NCBI RefSeq assembly: GCF_040655075.1 | Contig: NZ_JBFAJC010000013.1 | Coordinates: forward strand, 124,001-188,000 | Direction: 5' to 3' | DNA: 64,000 bases | Source of the DNA: Actinoallomurus sp040655075 | Lineage (GTDB): Bacteria; Actinomycetota; Actinomycetes; Streptosporangiales; Streptosporangiaceae | Part shown: positions 34,306 to 43,395 of the stretch, piece after piece | Layout of the letters: every line of letters starts with the position of its first letter | Position numbering within the stretch: the first letter of the stretch is position 1 | Notes under the pieces: model-generated | The model's input: only the letters and a program-made list of their open reading frames with translations | What the model was told of the DNA's origin: nothing | The model's database searches: none | Position numbers and translations under genes: made by a program

Positions 34306-35693
34306 TGCTCCGTTATCCGTACGATGACCTGCTCGTTGTCGCGCGTGTATCCCTCGTAGCGGAACCGCAGGCCGGTCTCCTCGACGTACTCCGTCCAGGC
34401 GCGGTACTCGTGCTCGCGCCAGCCGGGATAGCCGAAGAACTCGTCGAAGACGATGACGCTGCCGGGCCGCAGGCGAGGGCCGGCGTGGCGCAGGACGGTC
34501 CGTGTCGAGGAGTACAGGTCGGCGTCGACGTGGAGGAAGGCGACCGGTTCGGGGTGCTCGTCGAGGAAGCCGGGGAGCGTGTCCTCGAACAGCCCGACGA
34601 CGAGTTCGGCCCCGAGCACCTCGGGCGGCTCGTCGACGGCGAAGGTGCCCGCCGGGAAGCCCTCCCGCCAGTCCTCGGGAAGCCCCTGGAAGGAGTCGAA
34701 CCCGAAGACGTTCTTGCCGCGGGCGGCGGTGATGGTCCGCAGCGTACGGCCGGAGAAGACGCCGAACTCCAGGGCCATGCCCTCCTGGCCCTCGGCGAGG
34801 GACAGGGCGTGCTCGAGCGTCGCCTGCGGGTCGGGGAACGCCGGGACCTCGGGCATGATCTCGTCGATCAGCTCGGCGGTCTCGGCCGCCGCGGCCCGCT
34901 CCTCCTTGAGCGTGGCGGCGGCCAGTTTGGCCTCCTCGCGGGCCCGCTGGCGGCGCGCGGCGTCGAGCGGGCCGTCCGGCGGGGCGAGGAAGTCGACGGC
35001 GTCGGTGATGTCGCCCTCGAACGCCACCCGGCCCTCCCGCAGCACGACGCCCCGTCCGCTGACCTTCTCCAGCGTGCCCATGTCGTGGGAGACGATGACG
35101 AGCGTGCGTCCCTCGCCGTGGAGTTCCTCGATGCGCTCCAGGCACTTCTTCTGGAAGGGCGGGTCGCCGACGGACAGGACCTCGTCGACGAGGAAGATGT
35201 CCGGTTCGGTGTGGACGGCGACGGAGAAGCCGAGCCGCATGAACATGCCGGAGGAGTAGAACTTCACCTGGGTGTCGAGGAACTTCTCGATCTCGGAGAA
35301 CGCGACGATCGCGTCGTACTTCGCCTCGGTCTCCGCCTTGCTCATGCCGAGGATCGCGGCGTTGAGGAAGATGTTCTCCCGGCCGGTCAGGTCGGGGTGC
35401 AGACCGGCGCCGACCTCGATCAGGCCCGCGACCCGGCCGCGTACGCCCACCGACCCGCCGTCGGGCTGCATCACGCCGGAGATGAGCTTGAGGAGGGTGC
35501 TCTTGCCCGAGCCGTTGAGGCCCATGAGAGCCAGCGACTCACCCTGCTCGACGGTCACGGACACCTCGTCGAGCGCCGTGAACCGCTCGGACAGGCTCTG
35601 CCGCCGCGCGGCCCGTACGGTCATCTCCTTGATCGAGTGCGCGTGGCGCAGTGTGAAGCGCTTGGTCACGCCGTCGACGACGATCGATTCCAT
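34302..35693 (-). CDS. wzt: Wzt-type ABC ATPase fused to TylF-like methyltransferase
   Basis: A 463-aa fusion. Residues 1-235 are a polysaccharide-export ATPase: Walker A GLNGSGKST (58-66), signature YSSGM (146-150), Walker B DIFLVDE (165-171), switch His 203. Residues 243-278 are a charged helical linker, probably coiled coil. Residues 290-463 resemble TylF/macrocin O-methyltransferases: LEFGVFSGRT (308-317), FGFDSFQGLPEDW (330-342), LHVDADLYSS (387-396), VFDEFFGYPGW (415-425). In other Wzt proteins the C-terminal part is a carbohydrate-binding module, so here a methyltransferase replaces it. Chain-end methylation linked to export is inferred. Ends by ATGA overlap with the Asp-box gene and starts 2 nt after the permease. 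Confidence 0.9.
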   Translation of the reverse strand: MESIVVDGVTKRFTLRHAHSIKEMTVRAARRQSLSERFTALDEVSVTVEQGESLALMGLNGSGKSTLLKLISGVMQPDGGSVGVRGRVAGLIEVGAGLHPDLTGRENIFLNAAILGMSKAETEAKYDAIVAFSEIEKFLDTQVKFYSSGMFMRLGFSVAVHTEPDIFLVDEVLSVGDPPFQKKCLERIEELHGEGRTLVIVSHDMGTLEKVSGRGVVLREGRVAFEGDITDAVDFLAPPDGPLDAARRQRAREEAKLAAATLKEERAAAAETAELIDEIMPEVPAFPDPQATLEHALSLAEGQEGMALEFGVFSGRTLRTITAARGKNVFGFDSFQGLPEDWREGFPAGTFAVDEPPEVLGAELVVGLFEDTLPGFLDEHPEPVAFLHVDADLYSSTRTVLRHAGPRLRPGSVIVFDEFFGYPGWREHEYRAWTEYVEETGLRFRYEGYTRDNEQVIVRITEQ

Positions 35694-35695
35694 CT

Positions 35696-36592
35696 CTAGA
35701 GCTCCTGGGCGAACCGCCGCTGCAGGCGGAAGAAGACCATCTGCGCCAGCCCCAGCAGCACGACGGCGGCCAGCAGGCTTCCCAGGCCTCGTACGGTCAG
35801 GTGGTCGGGGAAGGCGTGCCTGCCGTCGGGGAAGGTCGGGGTGCCGTCGGGCAGGTGGGCCTGGCGGGGGTTGGCGGGCCACCAGAACGCCCGCTGGAAC
35901 AGCAGCGTGGCCGTTCCGAGCGGGTTGGCGAGGTAGATCTGCAGGCCGAGGCCGTTCCCGGTCGACTCCTGCACCGTCGTCCACGGGTAGATCATCGGGA
36001 CGGTCCACGGGATGACGATGTTGAGGATGTCGACGACCTGGCCGAAGTCCCGGAAGAACACGTTGATCCCGGCGAACAGCAGACCGAACGCCAGGCCGAG
36101 CACGGCCACGATCGCGAAGCCGAGCGCCATCGACCCGAGCCCGAGCGCGGACGGCGTCCAGCCGCCGAGGAGCGCGCCGCCCCACAGGATGGCCAGGCCG
36201 GGCAGCATGTGCACCATCGACACGAGCGCCGACGAGGCGGGGAACATCTCGCGCGGCAGATAGATCTTCTGGACGAGCGGCGCGTTCCCGATGACGGACC
36301 AGGTGCTGGTGATCAGCGTCTCGGTGAAGAAGCTGATCACCACCATCCCGGAGAACAGGAACACCGGGTAACCGGGGATCGCCTTGCTCATCTTCAGGAA
36401 GATGCCGACGACGAAGAAGTAGACCGCGAAGTTGACGGCGGGGCGGACGTATGACCAGCCCAGTCCGAGCAGGGATCCCTGGTAGCGGCTCCGCAGCTCC
36501 CGGCGGACCAGGAGACGGAGCAGGTATCGCCGCCGGGCGACCTCGAGCAGACCGCCGCCGCGTCCCGGGGCGGTCAGCGGGGGTGCCGTCAT
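35696..36592 (-). CDS. wzm: ABC-2 polysaccharide export permease (Wzm-type)
   Basis: A 298-aa membrane permease with six hydrophobic segments. The N-terminal amphipathic YLLRLLVRRELRSRYQGSLL and WSYVRPAVNFAVYFFVVGIF are typical of Wzm/TagG-type permeases, as is NVFFRDFGQVVDI. Its partner is the fused ATPase encoded 2 nt downstream. ATG 36592 overlaps the stop of the GlfT2-like gene (ATGA). It probably exports lipid-linked galactan, as Rv3783/Rv3781 do in mycobacteria. A loop before the last helices (LPDGTPTFPDGRHAFPD) is longer than usual. Confidence 0.92.
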   Translation of the reverse strand: MTAPPLTAPGRGGGLLEVARRRYLLRLLVRRELRSRYQGSLLGLGWSYVRPAVNFAVYFFVVGIFLKMSKAIPGYPVFLFSGMVVISFFTETLITSTWSVIGNAPLVQKIYLPREMFPASSALVSMVHMLPGLAILWGGALLGGWTPSALGLGSMALGFAIVAVLGLAFGLLFAGINVFFRDFGQVVDILNIVIPWTVPMIYPWTTVQESTGNGLGLQIYLANPLGTATLLFQRAFWWPANPRQAHLPDGTPTFPDGRHAFPDHLTVRGLGSLLAAVVLLGLAQMVFFRLQRRFAQEL

Positions 36593-38526
36593 CGCTCCCC
36601 CGGCCGTTCCGCCGCCTCGAACGTCTCGCGCCAGCGCTCGGGCGAGGCGAGCTCGGGGATGGCCGCGCGGTAGCGGCGGCTCAGCTCCGGCCACTCGTAC
36701 GCGAGACGTGCGTGCAGCGCCGTGGCGCGCTGCAGCAGTGCGCGGAATCGCGCCGGATCCCGCTGGTACCAGGCGGCCTTGGTGCCGTCGGCCGAGGTCA
36801 CCAGTGCGCTGTCGAATCGCGACAGCAGCCACCAGGTCTGGTCGACGTGCGGCACGGTGACCTCGGGATGTCTCTGCGGGAAGGAGTCGACCGGCCGGAC
36901 GTGCCTGAGCACGCCGCTGAGGGCGGTCTTGACCATCGCCTTCCGCCCTTCCGGAGCGACCGGCTCGCGCCCGCGCTTGGGCGGCCTGCGCCGCTTGACC
37001 GTCGGGAACTCGTCGATGTCGGGCTTGGCCAGCGCGTCGGGGAACTCGGCGCGCAGGGCCCGGAGCTCGGCCAGCTTCGTCGTCATCGACTCGTGCAGGT
37101 GCTCCGGGCCGAGCAGCACGTCCTCGACGGCGCGCAGCATCAGCTCGACGGTGGAGTACTGCATCGCCAGCGCGTGCTTGGTCGTGATGAACAGGCTCTC
37201 CTTGAGCATGTTGCCGCCGCGCTTGTAGGGCGAGTACATGAGCGCGGTGATGACGCGGTTCCGCTCGGTGAAGTAGGCCTGCCAGTCCAGCGTGTCGTCC
37301 TTGGAATGCCACGGCACGTGCCAGACCGCCGCCCCCGGGAGCGACACCGTGGGGAACCCCGCCTTCTGGGCGCGGATGCCGTATTCGATGTCGTCCCACT
37401 TGATGAAGAACGGCAGCGACAGCCCGACCTTGCGGACCACGTCGACCGGGATGAGGCACATCCACCAGGCGTTGTAGTCGACGTCGACCCGCCGATGCAG
37501 CCATGGCGTGCGGCGCAGCGGGTGCTCGGCCAGGTCGTGTCCCAGGAAGGTGTGCGCGGCGGGGGTCATCCACCAGCGGTAGCGGGCGATCGTCTCACCG
37601 AAGACGTGCAGCACCGACCGGTGGAAGATGTCCAGCATGTGGCCGCCGACGATCGTCGGGGTCCGGGCGAGGTCGGCGAAGGTGACGGCGCGCAGGATGC
37701 CCTCGGGCTCGACGGTCACGTCGTCGTCGAGCAGCAGCACGTAGTCGCTGCGTCCGGCGTCGAGGGTCTCGCTCATCGCCCGGGAGAACCCGCCGGAACC
37801 GCCGATGTTGCCCTGGTCGATGAGGCGGAGCCGGTCGCCCAGCGCCTTCGCGGCGGCCGGGAAGTCCGGGTGGTCCTCGACCCGGTTCGTGCCCTGGTCC
37901 ACGACGTAGATCTCGTCGATGACCTCCAGGACGTCGCTCGCCTCACCCATCGCGGCGAGTTGCTCGACGCAGAACTTCGGCCGGTTGAACGTCGTGATGC
38001 CGATGCTGACGCTGCCCTGCGGCCGTTCGACGTCGGCGCACCAGTCCGCGCCGTCCAGAACGGCGTCGCGATCGCCGCCGACGACGTCGAACCAGTACCA
38101 TCCGCCGTCGATGAACGGCTCCAGCGGCAGGTCGATCTCGCGGACGACGGTGGCGCGGGTGTCCACGTCGAGCTGGGAGACGCGCTGGGTGAGGCCCTTG
38201 CCGGTGGATCGGTGGACGCTGACGATGGCGTCGCCGCGCAGCCGCAGCCGCAGCGTGATGCGGTCGACGACGCTCCAGCGCCGCCAGTAGCTCGCCGGGA
38301 AGGCGTTGAAATAGGTGCAGAAGGACACGCGCCGGCCGGCGGGCACGACCACACCGCGCCGCCCGGTGATCCTGACCTCGGTCCCGGTCCGTGTCGTGGA
38401 CCGCCGCGTGGCGGGGCCGTCCGCCTCGGTCCTGCCCCGGCCCCACACGACCGGTGCGTCGACGTACAGCCCGACCACGTCCGGATCGCGTTGGACTGGC
38501 AGCACGACGCGCTGCAGCACCCTCAT
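36589..38526 (-). CDS. glfT2: GlfT2-like galactofuranosyltransferase (GT2, galactan polymerase)
   Basis: A 645-aa processive transferase that adds galactofuranose from UDP-Galf. It has an N-terminal beta-sandwich (to about 155), a GT-A core and a C-terminal helical region, as in Mycobacterium GlfT2. The signature residues are present: metal site LLLDDDV (about 263-269), NAWWMCLIP (about 349-357), FIKWDDIEYG with the catalytic Asp pair (about 373-382), and His in WHVPWHSKDD (about 398-407). It is joined by ATGA overlaps to both glf upstream and the permease gene downstream. The acceptor in this non-mycolate context is unknown. Confidence 0.93.
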   Translation of the reverse strand: MRVLQRVVLPVQRDPDVVGLYVDAPVVWGRGRTEADGPATRRSTTRTGTEVRITGRRGVVVPAGRRVSFCTYFNAFPASYWRRWSVVDRITLRLRLRGDAIVSVHRSTGKGLTQRVSQLDVDTRATVVREIDLPLEPFIDGGWYWFDVVGGDRDAVLDGADWCADVERPQGSVSIGITTFNRPKFCVEQLAAMGEASDVLEVIDEIYVVDQGTNRVEDHPDFPAAAKALGDRLRLIDQGNIGGSGGFSRAMSETLDAGRSDYVLLLDDDVTVEPEGILRAVTFADLARTPTIVGGHMLDIFHRSVLHVFGETIARYRWWMTPAAHTFLGHDLAEHPLRRTPWLHRRVDVDYNAWWMCLIPVDVVRKVGLSLPFFIKWDDIEYGIRAQKAGFPTVSLPGAAVWHVPWHSKDDTLDWQAYFTERNRVITALMYSPYKRGGNMLKESLFITTKHALAMQYSTVELMLRAVEDVLLGPEHLHESMTTKLAELRALRAEFPDALAKPDIDEFPTVKRRRPPKRGREPVAPEGRKAMVKTALSGVLRHVRPVDSFPQRHPEVTVPHVDQTWWLLSRFDSALVTSADGTKAAWYQRDPARFRALLQRATALHARLAYEWPELSRRYRAAIPELASPERWRETFEAAERPGER

Positions 38527-39659
38527 TCCGTGCCTCCGGTGAAATGCGGCCGAAGCCGGTTGTCGTACATGGTCAGCGCGGAGGCGATGGCCATGTGCAT
38601 GTCCAGGTACTTGTACGTGCCGAGGCGGCCGCCGAACAGCACGCCCTTCTCCACGCGGGCCAGTTCGCGGTACCGGCTCAGCCGCGCGCGGTCGGCGGGC
38701 GTGTCGATCGGGTAGTACGGCTCGTCGCCGGGTCCGGCGAAGCGAGAGTACTCACGCATGATCACGGTTTTGTCACCCGGGTAGTCCCGTTCGGGGTGGA
38801 AATGCCGGAATTCGTGGATGCGCGTGTACGGGACGTCCTCGTCGGCGTAGTTCATCACCGGGGTGCCCTGGAAGTCGCCGGTCGGCAGGACCTCCAGCTC
38901 GAAGTCGAGGGTGCGCCAGCCGAGTTCGCCCTCGCGGTGGCCGAAGTAGTGGTCGAGGGGGCCGGTGTAGACGACCGGGACGTTGCCGACGGCGTCGAGG
39001 TCGAAGAAGTCCGTGCCCAGCCGGACCTCGATCCTCGGGTGGTCGGCCATGCGCTCCAGCCAAGCCGTGTAGCCGTCCACGGGCAGGCCCTCGTACCGGT
39101 CGGCGAAGTAGCGGTTGTCGAAGGTGTAGCGCACCGGGAGCCGGGTGATGATCTCCGCGGGCAGTTCGCGGGGGTCGGTCTGCCACTGCTTGGCGGTGTA
39201 GCCCCGGATGAACGCCTCGTACAGCGGCCGCCCGATGAGGGAGATCGCCTTCTCCTCGAGGTTCGCCGGGTCGGTGATCTCGGCGGCCTGCCCGGCGACC
39301 AGGGCGCGGGCCTGGTCCGGGGACATGGCGCGGCCGAAGTACTCGCAGATCGTGCCGAGATTGATCGGCATCGGATAGACGCGGCCCTTGAAGATCGTGA
39401 AGACCCGGTGCCGGTAGTCGGTGAAGGCGGTGAACCGGTTGACGTACTCCCAGACGCGCTCGTTGGAGGTGTGGAAGAGGTGCGCGCCGTACCGGTGGAC
39501 CTCGATGCCGGTGGCCGGCTCGGTCTCGCTGTAGGCGTTCCCGCCGATGTGGTCGCGGCGCTCGACGATCAGCACCCGCAGGCCGAGGTCGCGGGCGCAG
39601 CGCTCGGCGACGGTCAGCCCGAACAGCCCGGCGCCCGCGACGACCAGGTCAGCGTTCAC
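38523..39659 (-). CDS. glf: UDP-galactopyranose mutase
   Basis: Flavoenzyme of 378 aa that converts UDP-galactopyranose to UDP-galactofuranose. The FAD motif is VVAGAGLFGLTVAERCARD followed by VERRDHIGGNAYSE. GAHLFHTSNERVWEYVN, NFTAFTDYRHRV-like and YTAKQWQTDPRELP segments are family-typical, and RHFHPERDYP near the C-terminus fits the substrate-binding region. It supplies the donor for the GlfT2-like enzyme encoded next, with a 4-nt overlap, and overlaps the preceding GT2 gene by 11 nt. Confidence 0.95.
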   Translation of the reverse strand: MNADLVVAGAGLFGLTVAERCARDLGLRVLIVERRDHIGGNAYSETEPATGIEVHRYGAHLFHTSNERVWEYVNRFTAFTDYRHRVFTIFKGRVYPMPINLGTICEYFGRAMSPDQARALVAGQAAEITDPANLEEKAISLIGRPLYEAFIRGYTAKQWQTDPRELPAEIITRLPVRYTFDNRYFADRYEGLPVDGYTAWLERMADHPRIEVRLGTDFFDLDAVGNVPVVYTGPLDHYFGHREGELGWRTLDFELEVLPTGDFQGTPVMNYADEDVPYTRIHEFRHFHPERDYPGDKTVIMREYSRFAGPGDEPYYPIDTPADRARLSRYRELARVEKGVLFGGRLGTYKYLDMHMAIASALTMYDNRLRPHFTGGTE

Positions 39660-40512
39660 TCGTCTCCTCCACGGGCGACGTCCGCTGCTCGCCGCGCGGC
39701 GCGACGAACCGCCGGTACAGGGGGCGGCGGATCCAGGAGGGCGTCAGGCGGTACCCGCCGCGGACGCTCACGTTGCGCAGGTACTGCGCGGGGGTGGTGA
39801 AGCCGCTGCGCAGCAGCTCGCGCTGCAGGCGCAGTTCCGCGCGCAGCAGCACCAGGCCGCCGCGGCGTTCGTACGCGCCCTCGCCTACGCGGTAGTACAC
39901 GAGCGGCTCGGGAAGGTTGACGACCGTGGCCCCGCTCGCGATCATGCGGGCGAACAGCCAGTAGTCCTCCATGAGCGGCATGTGGCCGTAGCCGCCGGCG
40001 GCCAGGACCGCGGTGCGCCGGTAGACGATCGTCGGGTGGTTGAACGGGTCGTGCAGCCGCGCGTACCGGGCGATGTAGTCCGGTTCGGAGACCGGCGTGC
40101 GGCTCCCCACGATGTCGTCCCGGCCCGTCCCGAACTCCAGCATTCCCGCGCCGACCAGGTCGGCCCCCCGCTCGATCACCGGCAGCTGGACGGCGAACCG
40201 GTGCGGCATCGCGATGTCGTCGGCGTCCATGCGGGCGACGACGTCGTGCCGGCTGGCCGCCAGCCCGGCATCGAGGGCCAGGCCCAGGCCGCCGTTGTGC
40301 TCCAGCGGCAGGAACGTCACGGGTACCGGGCTCTCCTTCGTGAGTTCGGCCAGGCGGTCGGCGAGCTCGGCCGAGACCGGCCCGTCCTGGACGAGGATCA
40401 CCTGGTCGGGGCGGCGCGTCTGGGCGTCGACCGCGCTGCGGAACGCCTCTCGTACGTGGTCCGCCCGGTCCCCGCCGTAGACGGTCAGGAGCAGCGCGAA
40501 GGGTTCGGCCAT
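39649..40512 (-). CDS. GT2-family glycosyltransferase
   Basis: About 287 aa, first gene of the galactan operon. The GT-A fold is shown by FALLLTVYGGDRADHVREAF, LVQDGPVSAELADRL, NGGLGLALDAGL and the metal-binding VVARMDADDIAMPHR. The ATG at 40512 has AGGACGG upstream; the frame continues 30 codons further but without support. It probably transfers a sugar early in the assembly of the linker or side decorations. Donor and acceptor cannot be read from sequence. Divergent from the GlfT1-like gene. Confidence 0.87.
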   Translation of the reverse strand: MAEPFALLLTVYGGDRADHVREAFRSAVDAQTRRPDQVILVQDGPVSAELADRLAELTKESPVPVTFLPLEHNGGLGLALDAGLAASRHDVVARMDADDIAMPHRFAVQLPVIERGADLVGAGMLEFGTGRDDIVGSRTPVSEPDYIARYARLHDPFNHPTIVYRRTAVLAAGGYGHMPLMEDYWLFARMIASGATVVNLPEPLVYYRVGEGAYERRGGLVLLRAELRLQRELLRSGFTTPAQYLRNVSVRGGYRLTPSWIRRPLYRRFVAPRGEQRTSPVEETSER

Positions 40513-40660
40513 GCGTCCGTCCTGTTGGCCACCCCCGTGGCTTCGCCCCACCACCTCCCGGCACGGAAGGGAGGGCGATGAGGCCAGCGGGGCGGAATGC
40601 ATCTTATGCTACTTTTGCGAACTTCATCCGAGCGTCTTACTCCCACTAACTCGGCGATAC

Positions 40661-41566
40661 GTGAGGTGTCAGCTGAAAGACGCCCAAATCGTCGCCGTGG
40701 TTGTCACGTACGACCGGCGGGATCTGCTGACGGAGGCGCTGACCGCTCTCGAGGGACAGACCAGGCCGCCGGACACGGTCGTGGTCGTCGACAACGCCTC
40801 CGCCGACGGCACCTCGCGGCTGGTCCGCGAGCGCTTCCCCGCCGTCCGCCTGCTGGAGCTTCCCCGCAACACCGGCGGGGCGGGCGGATTCGCCGCGGGC
40901 ATCGCCCGCGCCCTGGAACTCGGCGCGGACGCGCTCTGGCTACTGGACGACGACACCGTGCCCGAGCCCGGCGCGCTGGCCGCCCTGCTGGCGGCGCGCG
41001 ACCGGGGACGGGACGGCGCCGGGCGGCCGCCCGCGCTCGTCGCGAGCCGCGTCGTGTGGACCGACGGCCGCGACCACCCGATGAACACCCCCCGGTCCAG
41101 GCCGTCGGCCGTCCCCGGGTGCGCCCGGATCCGGTCCGCGTCGTTCGTGTCGGTGCTGGTCGACGCCGACGCCGTACGGGAGCGCGGGCTGCCCATCGCC
41201 GACTACTTCCTGTGGAACGACGACTTCGAGTTCACGCTGCGGCTGCTGCGCGGGCGCACCGGCCTGCTGTGCGCGGACAGCGTCGCCGTGCACAAGACGG
41301 CCTCCCCCGACTTCGACCCGGGCCGGCGGTTCTTCTACGAGGTCCGCAACAAGGTGTGGCTGTTCACCCGCAGCTGCTGCCTCGGCCCCGGCGAACGCCT
41401 GCTCTACGCCGGCGCGACGGCGCGCCGCTGGGCCCGTACGCTCGCGGGCTCGGCGGACCGGGCGGACCTGGCCCGCGCGCTGGGCCGGGGACTGTGGGCG
41501 GGCGTCCGCTCCGGTCCCCGGCCCAACGAGGCCGTGCTCACCGACAGGGCTTCCAGGCCGTCCTGA
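40661..41566 (+). CDS. GT2 galactofuranosyltransferase, GlfT1-like
   Basis: About 301 aa. The GT-A core opens IVAVVVTYDRRDLLTEALTA and continues VVVVDNASADGT and LLDDDTVPEPGAL. FLWNDDFEFTLRLLR and KVWLFTRSCC correspond to segments seen in the initiating galactofuranosyltransferase GlfT1. GTG 40661 is the best start, although no good ribosome-binding site is visible. It stands divergent from the main operon with 148 bp between, so both may be driven from a shared promoter region. A role in starting the galactan chain is inferred. Confidence 0.82.
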   Translation: MRCQLKDAQIVAVVVTYDRRDLLTEALTALEGQTRPPDTVVVVDNASADGTSRLVRERFPAVRLLELPRNTGGAGGFAAGIARALELGADALWLLDDDTVPEPGALAALLAARDRGRDGAGRPPALVASRVVWTDGRDHPMNTPRSRPSAVPGCARIRSASFVSVLVDADAVRERGLPIADYFLWNDDFEFTLRLLRGRTGLLCADSVAVHKTASPDFDPGRRFFYEVRNKVWLFTRSCCLGPGERLLYAGATARRWARTLAGSADRADLARALGRGLWAGVRSGPRPNEAVLTDRASRPS

Positions 41567-41569
41567 TGC

Positions 41570-43147
41570 TCACGTGCAGGGATTCTGGGCCGCGTTGATC
41601 TCGCCGTTGACCTTGGGGATGTCCGGATTCTTCACCTGGACGCCCTCCGGGCCGACGGCCAGGGAGACGGTGCCCGGCGCGACGGTGTTGTCGGCGGCGA
41701 TGACGACGCCCGGGACGGCGACCGCGAGCGCGTCGGCGAAGCGTTCGGCGCCCGCCCCGTACAGGATCCTGGTCTGCGGCTGCGCCGGGCCCTTCGCCGC
41801 CGTCACCTGGAAGCCCTGGGCCTTCAGGTCCTTCACGGCCGTCTTCGGCGCGTTGACCGCGGTGACCTTGACCTCCTGCGGCTTCGGCGCCGCCGGTTTG
41901 GACGGCTCCGGCTTCGGTGCGGGCAGGCTGTCGTCCTTGCGGATCGCCTCGAACAGCGGACCGGCCTGGGACATGTCCCACTGCACGCGGTTGGGGTCCT
42001 TGGGGTACGTCTGCGTCGGCACGGTGACGAACCGCACGGTGCCCGCGCTCATGCCCTTGAGGCTCGTGGCGAGCTTCTTCATCGCGGACACGCTGAACTC
42101 GTCGTCGGTGGCGATCGACTTGGTGGCGGCGTTCAGGAACTTGTACGCCCGGGTCGGGTCGGTCAGCATGTCCCGGTTCGTGGCCTTCTTGACCACCGAG
42201 GCCATGAACTTCTGCTGCCGCTGGATCCGCTCGAGGTCGGAGCCGTCGCCGAGGCCGTAGCGCGTGCGGACGTACCCCAGCGCGTCGTTGCCCTTGACGA
42301 CCTGGCGGCCCGCCTTCAGGGAGAGGTTCGCGCGTGGGTCGTTGACCGCCTGCGGCACGCAGATCTCCACCCCGCCGAGCGCGTCGACGACCCGCTTGAA
42401 CCCGGCGAAGTCGATCTTCACGTAGTGGTCGATGTGGATGTCGGTGTCCGCCTCGATCATCTTCCAGGTGCAGGTCGCCCCGGCGTAGGCGAAGGCGGCG
42501 TTGAGCATCCCGAAGAACGCGGGGACCGTCCCGCCGCCCTTCTTCTTGCAGTCGGGGACGTGGACCATCGAGTCGCGGGGGAAACTGACCGCCACCGCGC
42601 GGTCCCGGTTCGGCGACAGGTGCAGGAGGATCGTCGTGTCCGAGCGCTCCCCGCTGATGTCGGGCGACCAGTACTCATGGTTCTCCCCGTCCCGGGAGTC
42701 CGAGCCGAGCAGCAGGATGTTCATCGACTTGTTCAGCTTCGGCGGGCGGTTGGTGCCCAGTTGCTGCTGGTCGACGTGCTCCTTGTGGATGTTGCCCTGC
42801 AGTTTCTCGTACAGCCCGAAGGCCGTGCCGCCGGCCAGGACGAGCGCCACCGCGACACCGGCGGCGACCCAGCGCACGACGCGCCGCCCGCGGCGGCGCC
42901 CGGACCCGGGCACGGGCACGTCCTCACCGCCGGAGTCGCCGGCCCCGTCCGGGCGGCCGGGCGCGTCGGACTCGCCGGCTCCGTCCGGAGCTCCGCCCGA
43001 GCCTTCAGCCTTCTCGGTGCTCCTCGCCTCGTCGCCCGGCTTTTCGCTCTCGCCCGCGGCCGGCGTGTCGTCCGCCGGACCGTCGGAGTCCGGCGCTTTC
43101 GGCGACGTGTTCTCCGGCGTCACGTCGTCAGCGTCGTTGTCGGCCAT
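41570..43147 (-). CDS. LytR-CpsA-Psr (LCP) cell-wall polymer ligase with LytR_C domain
   Basis: A 525-aa membrane-anchored phosphotransferase that moves lipid-linked glycopolymers to peptidoglycan. A long acidic/proline-poor cytoplasmic tail (1-80) leads to an Arg-rich stop and one membrane segment (VRWVAAGVAVALVLAGG, about 89-108). The LCP core contains NILLLGSDSRDG, SDTTILLHLSPNRDRAVAVS and FPRDSMVHVP with the conserved Arg and Asp. A LytR_C domain ends the protein (about 425-515). Convergent with the GlfT1-like gene, 3 nt apart. Its place beside the galactan genes suggests galactan attachment. Confidence 0.92.
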   Translation of the reverse strand: MADNDADDVTPENTSPKAPDSDGPADDTPAAGESEKPGDEARSTEKAEGSGGAPDGAGESDAPGRPDGAGDSGGEDVPVPGSGRRRGRRVVRWVAAGVAVALVLAGGTAFGLYEKLQGNIHKEHVDQQQLGTNRPPKLNKSMNILLLGSDSRDGENHEYWSPDISGERSDTTILLHLSPNRDRAVAVSFPRDSMVHVPDCKKKGGGTVPAFFGMLNAAFAYAGATCTWKMIEADTDIHIDHYVKIDFAGFKRVVDALGGVEICVPQAVNDPRANLSLKAGRQVVKGNDALGYVRTRYGLGDGSDLERIQRQQKFMASVVKKATNRDMLTDPTRAYKFLNAATKSIATDDEFSVSAMKKLATSLKGMSAGTVRFVTVPTQTYPKDPNRVQWDMSQAGPLFEAIRKDDSLPAPKPEPSKPAAPKPQEVKVTAVNAPKTAVKDLKAQGFQVTAAKGPAQPQTRILYGAGAERFADALAVAVPGVVIAADNTVAPGTVSLAVGPEGVQVKNPDIPKVNGEINAAQNPCT

Positions 43148-43237
43148 TCCACCTCATCGATCGGTCGCGCGGGCGCGCCGCGCGGGTCTCTGCCCCTTAG
43201 ACGCACGCCGAAGTGCATCGGATGACAATCACGGCAT

Positions 43238-43254
43238 TTGACGCGCAAAGTCAA
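43238..43254. promoter_or_regulatory. Inverted repeat TTGAC-N7-GTCAA between LCP and formaldehyde dehydrogenase genes
   Basis: Lies in the A/T-richer 248-bp divergent region 43148-43395. TTGAC may also be a -35 element for the dehydrogenase. Tentative regulatory site. Confidence 0.4.
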
Positions 43255-43395
43255 GAATCAACCCACGTCACGGTTCTACCTGGACGTTTACCGCGAATCG
43301 CCACAGGCGTAGACTTTGATCACAAGGCGCCGCAGGGGGCGGTGTCTTGCCGCGCCCCGGCGCCAAGCGAGGACATCCGCTTGGGGGGATCAGTC

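Noticed and set aside
36589..38526. Reading the GT2 gene as a generic glycosyltransferase
   Set aside because: DDD, WWM, WDD and His motifs with the N-terminal beta-sandwich match GlfT2 specifically, and glf is adjacent.
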